Positions 15,869 through 25,222 are shown, counted from the first letter of the stretch. The stretch is 64,000 bases of DNA from Scrofimicrobium canadense (GCF_009696615.1 NZ_VULO01000001.1:124001-188000); one strand, 5' to 3'. Program-made: numbers and translations. Notes: generated by a model from the sequence alone, not told the origin.

Positions 15869-16212
15869 AAAAAGCGGAGCCAAAGAGCGAGTCAGGCATG
15901 GTGACCGTCGAACTTGCTATGGCTATGGTCGGCATTGTCCTGGTGCTAGGAATGGTGCTGTGCGCAGTTGCGGCGGTACGTACCCAGGCGAGTCTTTGCC
16001 AGGCTGCAAGAGAGGGAGCTCGTTCGCTTTCCATTGGTGCCGATGCCGATGCTGCTGCGCGAAATGCGTTCGGCGGGGACCTCTCGGTGTTTGCGTCAAA
16101 AAGTGAGCAATGGGCGCGGGTGAGAGTCGAATCTGCGGCTTTAGAACTAGGAGGCCTTCACATAGGTTCTTTGCAGTGCAAAGCAGTAACTCTTGCCGAG
16201 GTGTCTCAGTGA
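15865..16212 (+). CDS. TadE-like minor pilin
   Basis: 115-residue pseudopilin of the TadE family. Short cytoplasmic leader, then SGMVTVELAMAMVGIVLVLG (the TadE N-terminal signature with the conserved E) as membrane helix. An extracytoplasmic domain beginning RTQASLCQAAREGARS follows. The ATG overlaps the flp stop (ATGA) and the stop overlaps the GTG of the next gene. It matches the small TadE-like proteins found beside DEAH helicase genes in actinobacteria. Confidence 0.85.
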   Translation: MKKAEPKSESGMVTVELAMAMVGIVLVLGMVLCAVAAVRTQASLCQAAREGARSLSIGADADAAARNAFGGDLSVFASKSEQWARVRVESAALELGGLHIGSLQCKAVTLAEVSQ

Positions 16213-16559
16213 AATCGCAGGAAGGATCCGCCACGGTTGCTGCAATGGGAACCGTGGCGGCGCTGCTCCTCATAGGTATGCTGTCGATCGGAGCAACCGG
16301 TGCTCTAGTGGCGAAGACAAAAGCGCAAAATGCGGCCGATCTTTCTGCGCTTGCGGCAGCCAATGCTTCGCCGTCTGCGCTGATGATAGGCGATCCCAGT
16401 GCCTGTGAAATTGCTTCGCTTGCTGCAGTTCATAATGATGCTGAACCGCCGTCGTGTTGGGTAGAGTTCGGTGATATTTGGGTGAAGGTCAGATATCCAT
16501 TTTCCTTTTTAGGAATGTCGTTCTCTGTTGAGGCGAGGGCGCGCGCGGGACCCGAGTGA
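16209..16559 (+). CDS. TadF/Rv3654c-like pilus-associated protein
   Basis: 116-residue membrane protein. The GTG start overlaps the previous stop. N-terminus QEGSATVAAMGTVAALLLIG forms a single membrane helix. The following KTKAQNAADLSALAAA is the conserved motif of the TadE-like family found in the helicase/secretion neighbourhood of actinobacteria. The rest is a small exported domain with two cysteines (PSACEIA, PPSCWVEF). It ends directly against the convergent helicase gene with no space, as in related genomes. Confidence 0.82.
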   Translation: MKSQEGSATVAAMGTVAALLLIGMLSIGATGALVAKTKAQNAADLSALAAANASPSALMIGDPSACEIASLAAVHNDAEPPSCWVEFGDIWVKVRYPFSFLGMSFSVEARARAGPE

Positions 16560-18956
16560 TTATTGTCCGGGACTGCGATCCAAGAGGAACTCAAGCAATG
16601 TGAGGGCTCCAACCTTCGAGAGCGGGTGATTGCGGTTTCCGCATTTCGGTGACTGAATGCACGAGGGACAGCCGTCTTCACATGAGCACTGGGCAATCGC
16701 CTGGTAGGTCATTGCCATCCAGGTGTGGGCGTGATCGAAACCGTATTCGCTATAGCCAGCGCCCCCGGAAAATGCATCATGAACGAATACTGTGGGCAGC
16801 AGCGTTTCGGTGTGTTGAGCTGTCGAAAGACCGCCAAGGTCCATGCGGTCACATGTGGCTAGTAGTGGCAACATGCCGATCGCTGCGTGTTCGGCAGCGT
16901 GGAGTGCCCCCGGAAGAATATCTCCTGTAAGTCCGGCGGTAGCGAGCGCTCCGGGATTGAGTGTGTACCAGGTCGAGACAGTCGGCAAAAAGCGCTCCGG
17001 CATGTGGAGCTCATGGTTAGAAATGAACTCAAGGCCTGGAAGGCGAAGTAGATCATAGTCAGTGACGCGGGTCGTCACTTGGGTATCTCCCAGCGACCAG
17101 GTTACTAATCCGTCGGGGGATGTCCACGACTGTTTTTCTTCAAGGATCGTCACTGAAGTGTGCGTTCCAGGTCCCGTGCGCAGAGGCGTGGATACTCGTT
17201 CTACCGTGGCGATGCGCGCGGAAGCATCGGCAGACACGGTCGAAAGCTCCAATACATGATAGGTGCGGCCTTGGTGGACGTAGATGGCATCGGGGTGAAG
17301 TTCGGCGTCAGCGCGATCCGCGGAGACGGTTCCGATGACCGAACCAGAATCGACTTCGATCACCTGCACGTCCCGTCCCGAACCGCGCAGATCGGTGAGG
17401 TCGCTGGGTCGCTGTTCCAAGGTGATATTCCAATACCATGTGTCCCCACGTTTTCGCAGATAGCCCTGTGTGGTGAGGAGGTCAAGAAGATCAGAATCAT
17501 GCAACCCAAAAAGTGGAAGGTCACGCACTGTGAGGGGTAGTTCTGATGCGGCAGCGCATAGATGTGGCGCTAGGACCCATGGGTTCGTAGGGTCCAGGAT
17601 ATTGGCTTCCACATCGGCAATAATTTCATCTGGATGCGCTACTAAATACGTATCAAGGGGATTATCCGATGCAATCAGAACGCTGACTCCCTCTTCGCCA
17701 GCTCGTCCGGCTCGCCCCACCTGTTGCCACAATGAGGCCCTGGACCCTGGCCATCCGGCTGTAATGGTGGCATCGAGACCGGAGATATCAATACCTAGTT
17801 CAAGAGCATTGGTTGTGGCAACTGCTCGTAGTTCTCCTTCGGAAAGTCGTCGTTCTAACTCGCGTCTTTCCTCAGGTAGGTAGCCGCCGCGGTAGGCGGC
17901 GACCGGTTCCCTTCCGCGCAGACTTGTCCGATCGTGAACCTGTGCCGCCACAGTTTCCGCACCCCTGCGGGACCGAACGAAGGTGAGAACGCGGGCCCCG
18001 CGTTCGACAAAGTCAGTCGTGAGAAGTGCTGCTTCTGTCGTTGCCGATATGCGCAGGTCTCCCGTGGTGTACGTGGGTAGGCCTTCTTCGTTGGCCGATT
18101 CATTCATGTTTTCTGTGTCCGCTCGCAATGATGGCTGCCACAGCGCCAGATATCTCTTACCGCTGGGGGAGCCGTCCTCAGTGACGGTGACAGGTTCACC
18201 TTTCCCTGACATCACGGCCCCCACCTCCTGCGGATTTTTAATGGTTGCCGAAAGCATGATGAATTGTGGTGATGCGCCAAGTGATCGGGCCAGCCGAAGC
18301 AACCGCTTCATCACCTGCGACACGTGAGAACCCGTGATTCCTCTCCAATAGTGCAGCTCATCGACAATGATGTACTTCAAAGATGCTAAGAATCGGCTCC
18401 ACTTTTGGTGCCCGGGGAGCATAACGTGGTGAAGATAGTCGGGATTGCTGAGAACAATATCGGCTTTGCCTCGCGCCCAGTTTTTCACTTCCCGGGGTGT
18501 ATCCCCGTCAGCGGATGCAACGTGCACTGCGTGGGGAAGAACCTTTCCAAGACGGTTGATGTGTTTGAGTTGGTCAGCGGTAAGCGCTTTGGTAGGAGCA
18601 AGGTAGAGCGCCGTGGGCCTTTTTCCCACATCTGACAATCTCTCAATAGAGATTTTACCGGCAAGGTCAGAGAGAATTGGCGCCCAAGCGACCAGTGATT
18701 TACCGGACCCGGTACCCGTCGCAACCACAACGTCACGTCCATCGTGCAATGCCTCCAACGATAAATACTGATGGGACCACAATGACTGGACGCCGAGGGA
18801 GGAATAGGCCTCACGGACATCCTCGGCAATCCATGACGGCCAAGGCGCTGTGTCGGCTTCACGTCCAGGTATTTCGGTGATATTGACGAGGCGTCCGTCG
18901 CGCGGTCCTGAACGTCGCAAGTAATCGAGCAACGCGGACGTCGTGCTATCAGTCAT
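16560..18956 (-). CDS. DEAH-box ATP-dependent helicase (MrfA/Rv3649-like, DUF1998)
   Basis: 798-residue superfamily 2 helicase. Motif [10 protein letters not shown] near residue 80, motif [10 protein letters not shown], motif [11 protein letters not shown]. In the second RecA domain are [22 protein letters not shown] and [10 protein letters not shown]. The C-terminal half carries the DUF1998-type zinc region with [10 protein letters not shown] ... [10 protein letters not shown]. Proteins of this group include the MrfA-type DNA repair helicases; role in pilus biology is not known despite the constant neighbourhood with TadE-like genes. The ATG overlaps the stop of the YbjN-like gene upstream, so it is the third gene of a three-gene operon. 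Confidence 0.93.
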   Translation of the reverse strand: MTDSTTSALLDYLRRSGPRDGRLVNITEIPGREADTAPWPSWIAEDVREAYSSLGVQSLWSHQYLSLEALHDGRDVVVATGTGSGKSLVAWAPILSDLAGKISIERLSDVGKRPTALYLAPTKALTADQLKHINRLGKVLPHAVHVASADGDTPREVKNWARGKADIVLSNPDYLHHVMLPGHQKWSRFLASLKYIIVDELHYWRGITGSHVSQVMKRLLRLARSLGASPQFIMLSATIKNPQEVGAVMSGKGEPVTVTEDGSPSGKRYLALWQPSLRADTENMNESANEEGLPTYTTGDLRISATTEAALLTTDFVERGARVLTFVRSRRGAETVAAQVHDRTSLRGREPVAAYRGGYLPEERRELERRLSEGELRAVATTNALELGIDISGLDATITAGWPGSRASLWQQVGRAGRAGEEGVSVLIASDNPLDTYLVAHPDEIIADVEANILDPTNPWVLAPHLCAAASELPLTVRDLPLFGLHDSDLLDLLTTQGYLRKRGDTWYWNITLEQRPSDLTDLRGSGRDVQVIEVDSGSVIGTVSADRADAELHPDAIYVHQGRTYHVLELSTVSADASARIATVERVSTPLRTGPGTHTSVTILEEKQSWTSPDGLVTWSLGDTQVTTRVTDYDLLRLPGLEFISNHELHMPERFLPTVSTWYTLNPGALATAGLTGDILPGALHAAEHAAIGMLPLLATCDRMDLGGLSTAQHTETLLPTVFVHDAFSGGAGYSEYGFDHAHTWMAMTYQAIAQCSCEDGCPSCIQSPKCGNRNHPLSKVGALTLLEFLLDRSPGQ

Positions 18957-19444
18957 TCCGGAAGTATAGGACTCTCATGTCCTATCCCAAGAAGGGGACC
19001 AGCGGCATCCTGAATATAAAACACAGCATCGGGTCCAGTTTGGAAGGCCACTCGGAGAGCGTCGGAGAGCTGTTGATCTGTGAGGCCATCTTGGCAATCC
19101 ACAATGTAATCGATGACAACCTCAACGTTGCCATCGGGAGCCTGAACCAAATAGATAGAAGGGAAGTATCTCTCACGATTCCATGCGTCGGCAACGGCAA
19201 ATAATGTCTCCTCATGAGCGGCAAAGCTAATACCAGGCCGCCACGTTGTACGTAAAGAAAAGAACCTTAGTCGCGGATCAACTGTGATTCTAAAAGGTAC
19301 CCCATCTGTGTTGACCTGAGGCATGTCAGTGTCGGAGTTTTCGATTAGGTAACCAAGAGCATCCAGTGTCCTCATGAGCCGGTCTTCTTCGACGGGGTAA
19401 GCAACATTTGGGTCCGTGGGTAATGCATAGAGATGGGGCTTCAT
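18953..19444 (-). CDS. YbjN-domain protein 1
   Basis: 163-residue protein of the actinobacterial YbjN-like family (bacterial sensory-transduction-like fold, type III chaperone-like). Features: an N-terminal [13 protein letters not shown], a strand pattern [21 protein letters not shown], and the end [19 protein letters not shown]. No signal or membrane segment. ATG at 19444 overlaps the stop of the second YbjN-like gene, and its own stop overlaps the helicase start. Function unknown; probably a cytoplasmic chaperone- or regulator-like protein coupled to the helicase. Confidence 0.7.
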   Translation of the reverse strand: MKPHLYALPTDPNVAYPVEEDRLMRTLDALGYLIENSDTDMPQVNTDGVPFRITVDPRLRFFSLRTTWRPGISFAAHEETLFAVADAWNRERYFPSIYLVQAPDGNVEVVIDYIVDCQDGLTDQQLSDALRVAFQTGPDAVFYIQDAAGPLLGIGHESPILPE

Positions 19445-19893
19445 ACCGCGGCCTTCCACGTGACCAGGTGGGGCAGCCGTCGCTCTACGACGGTAAGAAA
19501 AGCGTTGAGTGACTCAAGGGATCGTTCAACAAAACCGAAAAATTGAGCTTCACTGAGACCTCGGCTGATAAGGGTATTGCATTCAGCGCCCACTGTGTAA
19601 CGGCCATGTGGAGGAACAGGAACCATATACGCCTTAGGAAAAGCACACGTAGAATTGCAGGTACGAACGGATTGGCGTAGAGACTGGAAATCTTCGTCAC
19701 ACAAGGCGATACCGCGCCATTGGGTACTGATTTGTAGCACGTGGGGGTTCTCCACACTGCAAAAGTAGAAAGCATTGTCTGCCTCGACACACAACGTGAG
19801 ATCCGTCTTGCTGACGTAATTGCGACCTCGGGTGCGCAGAAGTGCCCCAAGTCGGTGAATGTCAATAGGAGCTAGGGAATTCTCTTGATGCAT
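19441..19893 (-). CDS. YbjN-domain protein 2
   Basis: 150-residue paralogue of the next gene with the same order of elements: IHRLGALLRTRGRNYVS, LTLCVEADNAFYFCSVE, LQISTQWRG, PKAYMVPVP, and the C-terminal FVERSLESLNAFLTVVE. I choose the ATG at 19893 because AAAGGAGG lies seven bases upstream. It is the first gene of the operon running into the helicase and is divergent from the PAP2 gene. Confidence 0.7.
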   Translation of the reverse strand: MHQENSLAPIDIHRLGALLRTRGRNYVSKTDLTLCVEADNAFYFCSVENPHVLQISTQWRGIALCDEDFQSLRQSVRTCNSTCAFPKAYMVPVPPHGRYTVGAECNTLISRGLSEAQFFGFVERSLESLNAFLTVVERRLPHLVTWKAAV

Positions 19894-19950
19894 CGAGGCA
19901 CCTCCTTTCGCAATTGTGTTCGCCCCTAGACTATGGGCTGTCAGTGGAGT

Positions 19951-20877
19951 ATGCACGGTGGGTTGAGACCGCGAAATCGAAGACGTGAGATTATAGGACT
20001 CGTGTTAGAAGCCTTACCTCATCGCAGGGCGCGAACTGCGCGAGTTGCAGCAGTGCTCGTGTCCGTCGCACTTCTGCTGGTTTTGACGTGGGGTGCTCTC
20101 TATACAGTTGCTGGACAAAACCTCGACAATCTAGGAATGGAAGCGCTCAAAGAACGTGCCGCACTTATTCCTGAGGGTCTTGACTTTCTCACCAATTTGG
20201 TGTCGCTTCCCGCACTTATCGTCGTTGCTGCAGGTGTGGCAGGAGTCGCACTATGGAGGCGCCGACCGGCGTTAGGAATTCGGGCTGTCATCATCGTGGC
20301 GGCATCGAACCTTATGGTGCAGATTGTCAAAGCTGCGTTGTCTCGTCCTGAACTCAACGTCAGTTGGTCACTGCAAAATTCCTACCCTTCTGGGCATACC
20401 GCATTTGCCGCAGGAGTATCTGCCGCCCTTGTTGTGGTTGCGCCCAAGGCATTTCGTTCGGCTGCGGCACTGTTTGGCACCGTGTGGACAGGCTTGATGT
20501 CTCTTGTTGTTGTTGCTCAAGGGTGGCATCGCCCAGCAGATACCATCGCATCCATTCTTATCGTTGCTGCGTGGACTTTCGCGTTGGCTCCGGTCGAAGA
20601 GGATAGGCGCCGCGCTAATCGAGCAACACACCTGGGACTTATTTCCGCGTGGGTGTTCTTTCTCTCAGCCTTCGCTGTGACATTACTGGCGGTATTGTCT
20701 GTCCGAGGGATCCTTCCATATTCTCAGTCCTATCCCGACCTGGTGTCGCTAGTGGGCGCCCCAACAATTTCGGGAAGACTGTTTGCTGTCTCGGCAATGT
20801 TCCTCCCATGGGGGGTGCAAGCGCTTGTGATGGTTGGTGTCGACCGCCTCGCCCGCCCCGGGAAGCTAGGACAATAG
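19951..20877 (+). CDS. PAP2-family membrane phosphatase
   Basis: About 308 residues with seven or so hydrophobic segments. The acid phosphatase signature is complete: KAALSRPE(L), SYPSGHTAFAAG and GWHRPADTIAS, so it should remove phosphate from a lipid such as undecaprenyl diphosphate or phosphatidate at the outer membrane face. Start uncertain: ATG at 19933 is in frame but sits directly against TAGACT, a -10-like hexamer, so the ATG at 19951 is more likely. Confidence 0.88.
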   Translation: MHGGLRPRNRRREIIGLVLEALPHRRARTARVAAVLVSVALLLVLTWGALYTVAGQNLDNLGMEALKERAALIPEGLDFLTNLVSLPALIVVAAGVAGVALWRRRPALGIRAVIIVAASNLMVQIVKAALSRPELNVSWSLQNSYPSGHTAFAAGVSAALVVVAPKAFRSAAALFGTVWTGLMSLVVVAQGWHRPADTIASILIVAAWTFALAPVEEDRRRANRATHLGLISAWVFFLSAFAVTLLAVLSVRGILPYSQSYPDLVSLVGAPTISGRLFAVSAMFLPWGVQALVMVGVDRLARPGKLGQ

Positions 20878-20909
20878 TCCCGTTAAATTACGTGGATGTA
20901 ATTCTTCGA

Positions 20910-20957
20910 ACACTACATCTAGTTTGCATCGGCGATTCGCACCACAACATGTAGGGG
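20910..20957 (+). promoter_or_regulatory. Two NrdR-box-like sites before nrdD
   Basis: ACACTACATCTAGTTT (20910-20925) and CCACAACATGTAGGGG (20942-20957) resemble the 16-bp NrdR box (acaCwAtATaTwGtgt). Their spacing is 32 bp, about three helical turns, the usual arrangement for NrdR repression of ribonucleotide reductase genes. The second box is weaker. Confidence 0.6.
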
Positions 20958-20977
20958 GTGTGGTGAACAATGGAAAA

Positions 20978-20995
20978 TCGGTGGCAATCCACCGA
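20978..20995 (+). promoter_or_regulatory. Leader hairpin before nrdD
   Basis: TCGGTGG and CCACCGA form a perfect 7-bp stem with loop CAAT, 18 bases before the AAGGAG ribosome site of nrdD. There is no T-run, so it is a leader structure rather than a terminator. Confidence 0.4.
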
Positions 20996-21022
20996 CAGGA
21001 CCCAGATAGTTGAAGGAGAACC

Positions 21023-22864
21023 ATGTCTCGTTATGACGTTGACGCTATCGGCACTATTGATGAGTACCTCGAAAAATCAGACTGGCGCGTCAACGCCAAT
21101 GCCAATCAGGGCTATTCGCTAGGGGGGTTGATCCTCAACTCTGCCGGAAAAATGATTGCCAACTATTGGCTTGAAAAGATCTATTCTCCGCGTGCAGGGG
21201 CAGCGCACCGCAATGGTGACATTCACATTCATGATCTCGACATGTTTTCAGGTTACTGTGCTGGATGGTCACTCAAACGTCTGCTTCAGGAAGGTTTTAA
21301 CGGGGTGACGGGATCGATTGCCTCGGAACCACCACGGCACTTTTCTTCTGCCTGTGGGCAAATAGTAAATTTCCTAGGCACCCTCCAGAACGAGTGGGCA
21401 GGAGCCCAAGCGTTTTCGTCGTTCGACACATACATGGCTCCCTTCATTCGGGCCGACGGGATGGAATACGACGAGGTACTCCAATGCATGCAAGAACTGA
21501 TTTTCAACCTCAACGTTCCTTCACGCTGGGGTTCGCAGTGCCCCTTCACAAACCTCACGTTTGATTGGGTATGCCCCGATGATTTGCGCGAAGAACACCC
21601 GATGATTGGTGAGAACATGTGTGACTTCACCTATGGGGAACTGCAAGAAGAAATGGACATGGTTAACCGTGCATTTATTGAGGTGATGATGGGAGGTGAC
21701 TCTAACGGTCGCGTATTTACCTTCCCTATTCCCACCTACAACATCACTCCGGACTTCGATTGGGACACAGAAAACGTTGATCGTCTCTTCGAAATGACAG
21801 CCAAATATGGGCTGCCGTATTTCCAAAACTTCATCAACTCTGACCTCGACCCGCACATGATTCGGTCAATGTGCTGCCGCCTTCAACTCGATTTGCGTGA
21901 GCTACTCAAACGAGGGAATGGTCTCTTCGGCTCCGCTGAACTAACTGGCTCTGTTGGTGTTGTCACTATCAATATGGCACGTCTGGGATACCGCTTCAAG
22001 GGTGATATGTCCGCGCTCATGGCCGAGTTGGACTCGCTCATTGATATCTCAGCAGCTTCGCTGGAACGTAAACGAGAAACCATCCAACACCACATCGACA
22101 CCGGGCTATTCCCCTTCACAAAGCGGTACCTGGGAACCCTGGACAACCACTTCTCTACCATCGGTGTCAACGGTATGAATGAAATGGTCCGCAACTTCAC
22201 CAACGACCAGTATGACCTCACCGATGAGTTCGGCTTCGACATGTGTGTAGCGGTTTTGGACCATATGCGCGACCGCATGGTCGAACTGCAAGAGAGCACC
22301 GGACACCTCTACAACTTGGAGGCCACACCAGCAGAAGGCACCACGTATCGTTTCGCCAAGGAAGACGCCAAGAGATTCCCCGATATTCTCCAGGCCGGAA
22401 CAGAAGACCAGCCGTATTACACCAATTCTTCGCAACTGCCTGTCGGATACACCGACGATCCCTTCCAAGCATTGGAAGACCAAGAAGTCTTGCAGGGCAA
22501 ATACACTGGGGGGACGGTACTTCACCTCTACATGGGCGAACGCATCAGCGACGGGGACGCTTGCAAAGAAATGGTGAAGCGTAGTCTCACGGCCTTCAAG
22601 GTTCCATATATCACTATCACCCCAACGTTCTCAGTATGCCCTGTTCACGGATACCTGGTGGGAGAGCATTTCACCTGCGCTGATTGTGAGGCCGCAGGGC
22701 GTGAGCAGGAATGTGAAGTATGGACGCGGGTCATGGGATACTTCCGCCCCGTCCAATCATTCAATATCGGCAAGAAGGGGGAATACGCGGAACGACAGAT
22801 GTTCACTGAAGAAGCAGCATCAGAACACGGCGACCTTGTATCTGCCTTCGCGCAGCAAGACTAA
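21023..22864 (+). CDS. nrdD: Anaerobic ribonucleoside-triphosphate reductase (class III)
   Basis: 613-residue glycyl-radical enzyme making dNTPs without oxygen. It starts almost at the catalytic barrel (YSLGGLILNSAGKMIANYW, DIHIHDLDMFSGYCAGW) and lacks the N-terminal ATP-cone present in many longer NrdD proteins, so dATP inhibition through a cone is not expected. Active-site cysteine context: SMCCRLQLDLRELLKRGNG. The C-terminus has zinc-type cysteines (SVCPVHGYLV, FTCADCEAAG) and the glycyl-radical loop RVMGYFRPVQSFNIGKKGEY. AAGGAG lies upstream of the ATG. The stop overlaps the start of nrdG (TAATG). Confidence 0.95.
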   Translation: MSRYDVDAIGTIDEYLEKSDWRVNANANQGYSLGGLILNSAGKMIANYWLEKIYSPRAGAAHRNGDIHIHDLDMFSGYCAGWSLKRLLQEGFNGVTGSIASEPPRHFSSACGQIVNFLGTLQNEWAGAQAFSSFDTYMAPFIRADGMEYDEVLQCMQELIFNLNVPSRWGSQCPFTNLTFDWVCPDDLREEHPMIGENMCDFTYGELQEEMDMVNRAFIEVMMGGDSNGRVFTFPIPTYNITPDFDWDTENVDRLFEMTAKYGLPYFQNFINSDLDPHMIRSMCCRLQLDLRELLKRGNGLFGSAELTGSVGVVTINMARLGYRFKGDMSALMAELDSLIDISAASLERKRETIQHHIDTGLFPFTKRYLGTLDNHFSTIGVNGMNEMVRNFTNDQYDLTDEFGFDMCVAVLDHMRDRMVELQESTGHLYNLEATPAEGTTYRFAKEDAKRFPDILQAGTEDQPYYTNSSQLPVGYTDDPFQALEDQEVLQGKYTGGTVLHLYMGERISDGDACKEMVKRSLTAFKVPYITITPTFSVCPVHGYLVGEHFTCADCEAAGREQECEVWTRVMGYFRPVQSFNIGKKGEYAERQMFTEEAASEHGDLVSAFAQQD

Positions 22865-23556
22865 TGCCTGACTCACTTCAGATTGCCGGGCTGCAGCGAC
22901 TTTCGACAGTCGACTGGCCCGGCAAACTTGCGGCAGTAGCATTTTTGCAGGGGTGTCCCTGGGCATGCACCTACTGCCACAACACGGCAATCATTGACTG
23001 CGCAATGCCCGGTATGGTCAGTTGGGACGATGTTCGCACATTTCTTAGCCGCCGTCGGGGCCTTCTGGATGGAATGGTATTTTCGGGCGGCGAAGCAACG
23101 CGCCAACCTGCACTACTGCCAGCGGTGCGGCAGACCCGCGAACTTGGCTTTGCGGTAGGGCTTCACACGGCAGGAGCGTTCCCTAATCGCTTGCGGGAAC
23201 TGCTGGACCAAGAGCTAGTTGACTGGGTTGGGTTAGACATCAAAGCCACACCTGTTGACTATCAGAGCCTCACCGGCTCTCCAGTTGCAGCGGAAAAAGC
23301 CGAAAAAGCACTAGAAATACTCCTTAGTCATGACGTTGACTACGAGGTGCGTATGACATTGTGGAAGGGTGGGATTGACTATGCGGTCGCTGTGGCGCAA
23401 TGGTGCCTTGATCGAGGAGTGAAACAGTTTGCGCTCCAGCGCCTTGTGGAATCTCCTAGCGCATCCCTATGGAAGGGGCCTACGCCTCAGTGGGAAAAAG
23501 ACGAAGCATTAGTGCGACTCGGCGCACTCGGATTCGACCACGTTGCTGTGCGCTAG
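22864..23556 (+). CDS. nrdG: Anaerobic RNR activating enzyme, radical SAM
   Basis: 230-residue radical-SAM activase that installs the glycyl radical on NrdD. The [4Fe-4S] motif is CPWACTYCHN (CxxxCxxC) near residue 31, followed by FSGGEATRQP, the SAM-binding GGE motif. DWVGLDIKATP is also typical. Translationally coupled to nrdD by the one-base ATG/TAA overlap. Confidence 0.94.
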   Translation: MPDSLQIAGLQRLSTVDWPGKLAAVAFLQGCPWACTYCHNTAIIDCAMPGMVSWDDVRTFLSRRRGLLDGMVFSGGEATRQPALLPAVRQTRELGFAVGLHTAGAFPNRLRELLDQELVDWVGLDIKATPVDYQSLTGSPVAAEKAEKALEILLSHDVDYEVRMTLWKGGIDYAVAVAQWCLDRGVKQFALQRLVESPSASLWKGPTPQWEKDEALVRLGALGFDHVAVR

Positions 23557-23559
23557 AAC

Positions 23560-23565
23560 TAAGAT
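23560..23565 (+). promoter_or_regulatory. -10 hexamer, leaderless start for amidotransferase-like gene
   Basis: TAAGAT ends six bases before the ATG at 23572, between the nrdG stop and the next gene. It suggests an own promoter and a leaderless mRNA. Confidence 0.5.
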
Positions 23566-23571
23566 AGGTCT

Positions 23572-24306
23572 ATGAACCCCTTTCTGTTAGTTTCTACCCG
23601 GCCCGATGAAGAGGCACTGGACAGTGAATATCAGGCGTATTTACGTGCGACTGGCCTGGATTCGGAGCAGCTTGACTTAGCTGAGTTTGATCTCATTGGC
23701 TTGCCCCCGATTGACCTTTCGCGATACCGGGGAGTCTTTGTCGCAGGCTCCCCTTACGGTAATGCGACAGTCGATGGAAAAGTCTCACACACGCAACGTT
23801 GGGTGGGGGAAGAACTGAGGGTCCTCTTCCAACAGATTCTTGACACAGATATTCCCTGTCTGGCTACTGGCACGGCAATGACTATTCTTGGACAGACCAT
23901 CGGGGCAACCGTAGGGGAGGACCACGCCGAGTTGGCCTCTATCGCAGAGATCACTCTGACTTCGGAGGGTAGACAAGACCCACTCCTCGAAGGAATGCCA
24001 GAAGACTTTTTTGCGTACGTGAGTCACACCGAGTCATGTGAAGAACTGCCAGAGGGTGCACACCGACTAGCATGGTCACTGCACTGTCCAATCCAAATGT
24101 TTCGTCACGGAAAATACGTGTACGCAACCCAGTTCAATCCGGAACTCGACGCTGAGGCAATCCAGCGGCAACTAGAAGCCTATGCTGATGCTGGTGACTT
24201 TGGTATTGGTGATGCCGACATGCTCGTAGGAACTGGACGCCATACTGAAGGCAACCACCTGGCAGGTCGTATTCTGCGTCAATTTGTAAAGTACTTTGGC
24301 TCATAG
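23572..24306 (+). CDS. Class I glutamine amidotransferase-like protein, catalytic residues lost
   Basis: 244-residue protein with the GATase1 fold as in GMP-synthase-like amidotransferases: YRGVFVAGSPYG, IPCLATGTAMTILGQTIGA and YVYATQFNPELDAEA line up with the family. Where active enzymes have the nucleophile Cys (G-I-C-x-G) this reads ATGTA, and where they have QFHPE this reads QFNPE, so both Cys and His are replaced. It is probably not a glutaminase; a binding or structural role is possible. Its stop overlaps the next gene by 11 bases. Confidence 0.8.
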   Translation: MNPFLLVSTRPDEEALDSEYQAYLRATGLDSEQLDLAEFDLIGLPPIDLSRYRGVFVAGSPYGNATVDGKVSHTQRWVGEELRVLFQQILDTDIPCLATGTAMTILGQTIGATVGEDHAELASIAEITLTSEGRQDPLLEGMPEDFFAYVSHTESCEELPEGAHRLAWSLHCPIQMFRHGKYVYATQFNPELDAEAIQRQLEAYADAGDFGIGDADMLVGTGRHTEGNHLAGRILRQFVKYFGS

Positions 24307-25114
24307 TTTTTCACGCCCGACGGTTCCTCTTCCTGAGGTTCCAGTTGAGATAGGCATGGTGTTAGAAGACCCGGCATCTGGATTCGTTGGAGCGGTGACA
24401 AATCACGAAAAATCCGGTGGCATGTGGGTAGTAGAGCTGGAAGACCGGCGGGGGAAACGACGTGCCTTTCCTCTAGGTCCAGGTTTTTGGCTTGAAGGCA
24501 AACCCATCACATTGGTTCCTGCCCGAGGTCCGGCAGCGAAAGTATCGCGCACGAACTCTGGCTCCCGTGCAGTCACTGGAGCGCGAGCCCAAGTGGCTAA
24601 ACCCAGTCGAATCTGGGTTGAAGGAAAACACGATGCTGAGCTTGTGCAACATGTCTGGGGTGCGGATCTGGCACTTGAAGGCATTGCAGTCGAGATGCTT
24701 GATGGTGCGGATCATCTTGAGGATGTGCTGACTGTTTTCGGCCCCAGCGCTCATGCTAAAGCAGGAGTTCTCTTGGATCATATGGTTCCAGGTTCGAAGG
24801 AGACTCGTATCGCGCAAGCAGCGATGTCGCAGTGGCCTGACCATGTTTTGGTGTTGGGACACCCCTATGTGGACGTGTGGCAAGCGGTGAAACCTGCTCG
24901 GTTCGGAATCTCACAGTGGCCGCATGTTCCCCGTGGTACTGACATTAAAACAGGCACAATCGAGGCTCTTGGCTGGGGATGCACAACGGGTGAGGCATGG
25001 TCGCATATTCTCTCCCGAGTGCGAGACTTCCGTGACCTCGAACCTGCTCTGTTAGGTCGTGTAGAAGAACTCATCGACTTTGTTACTTCCCCCTCGTCTA
25101 TCACAGTGTCCTAA
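24296..25114 (+). CDS. DUF3097 family protein
   Basis: About 272 residues, a conserved actinobacterial protein of unknown function. Recognised by the run RIWVEGKHDAELVQHVWG, ALEGIAVEMLDGADHLEDV, GVLLDHMVPGSKE and VLGHPYVDVWQAVKP; the EGKHDAE segment resembles a toprim-like acidic site. The N-terminal 90 residues form a small barrel-like part with basic stretches. Start uncertain: TTG at 24296 overlaps the previous stop and is the first in-frame start. Confidence 0.85.
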   Translation: MAHSFSRPTVPLPEVPVEIGMVLEDPASGFVGAVTNHEKSGGMWVVELEDRRGKRRAFPLGPGFWLEGKPITLVPARGPAAKVSRTNSGSRAVTGARAQVAKPSRIWVEGKHDAELVQHVWGADLALEGIAVEMLDGADHLEDVLTVFGPSAHAKAGVLLDHMVPGSKETRIAQAAMSQWPDHVLVLGHPYVDVWQAVKPARFGISQWPHVPRGTDIKTGTIEALGWGCTTGEAWSHILSRVRDFRDLEPALLGRVEELIDFVTSPSSITVS

Positions 25115-25192
25115 TACCTATGCCAGTGTGATATTTCCCGCCGGGACAGCGTTTTATTCGAGGGGATAGCTAAAGAAGTGTTTGAGAGCCAG

Positions 25193-25220
25193 TTGCATCC
25201 ACTCTCGCTCACGGCATAAT
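25193..25220 (+). promoter_or_regulatory. uraA: Promoter of the permease gene
   Basis: TTGCAT (25193-25198) and CATAAT (25215-25220) with 16 bp spacing. Transcription would begin about 25226-25228, inside the left arm of the inverted repeat next to the start codon. Confidence 0.45.
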
Positions 25221-25222
25221 CT

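Noticed and set aside
20941-21022. Cobalamin riboswitch before nrdD
   Set aside because: A short hairpin and AATCCACCG resemble part of one, but the conserved B12-box and the other helices are absent.
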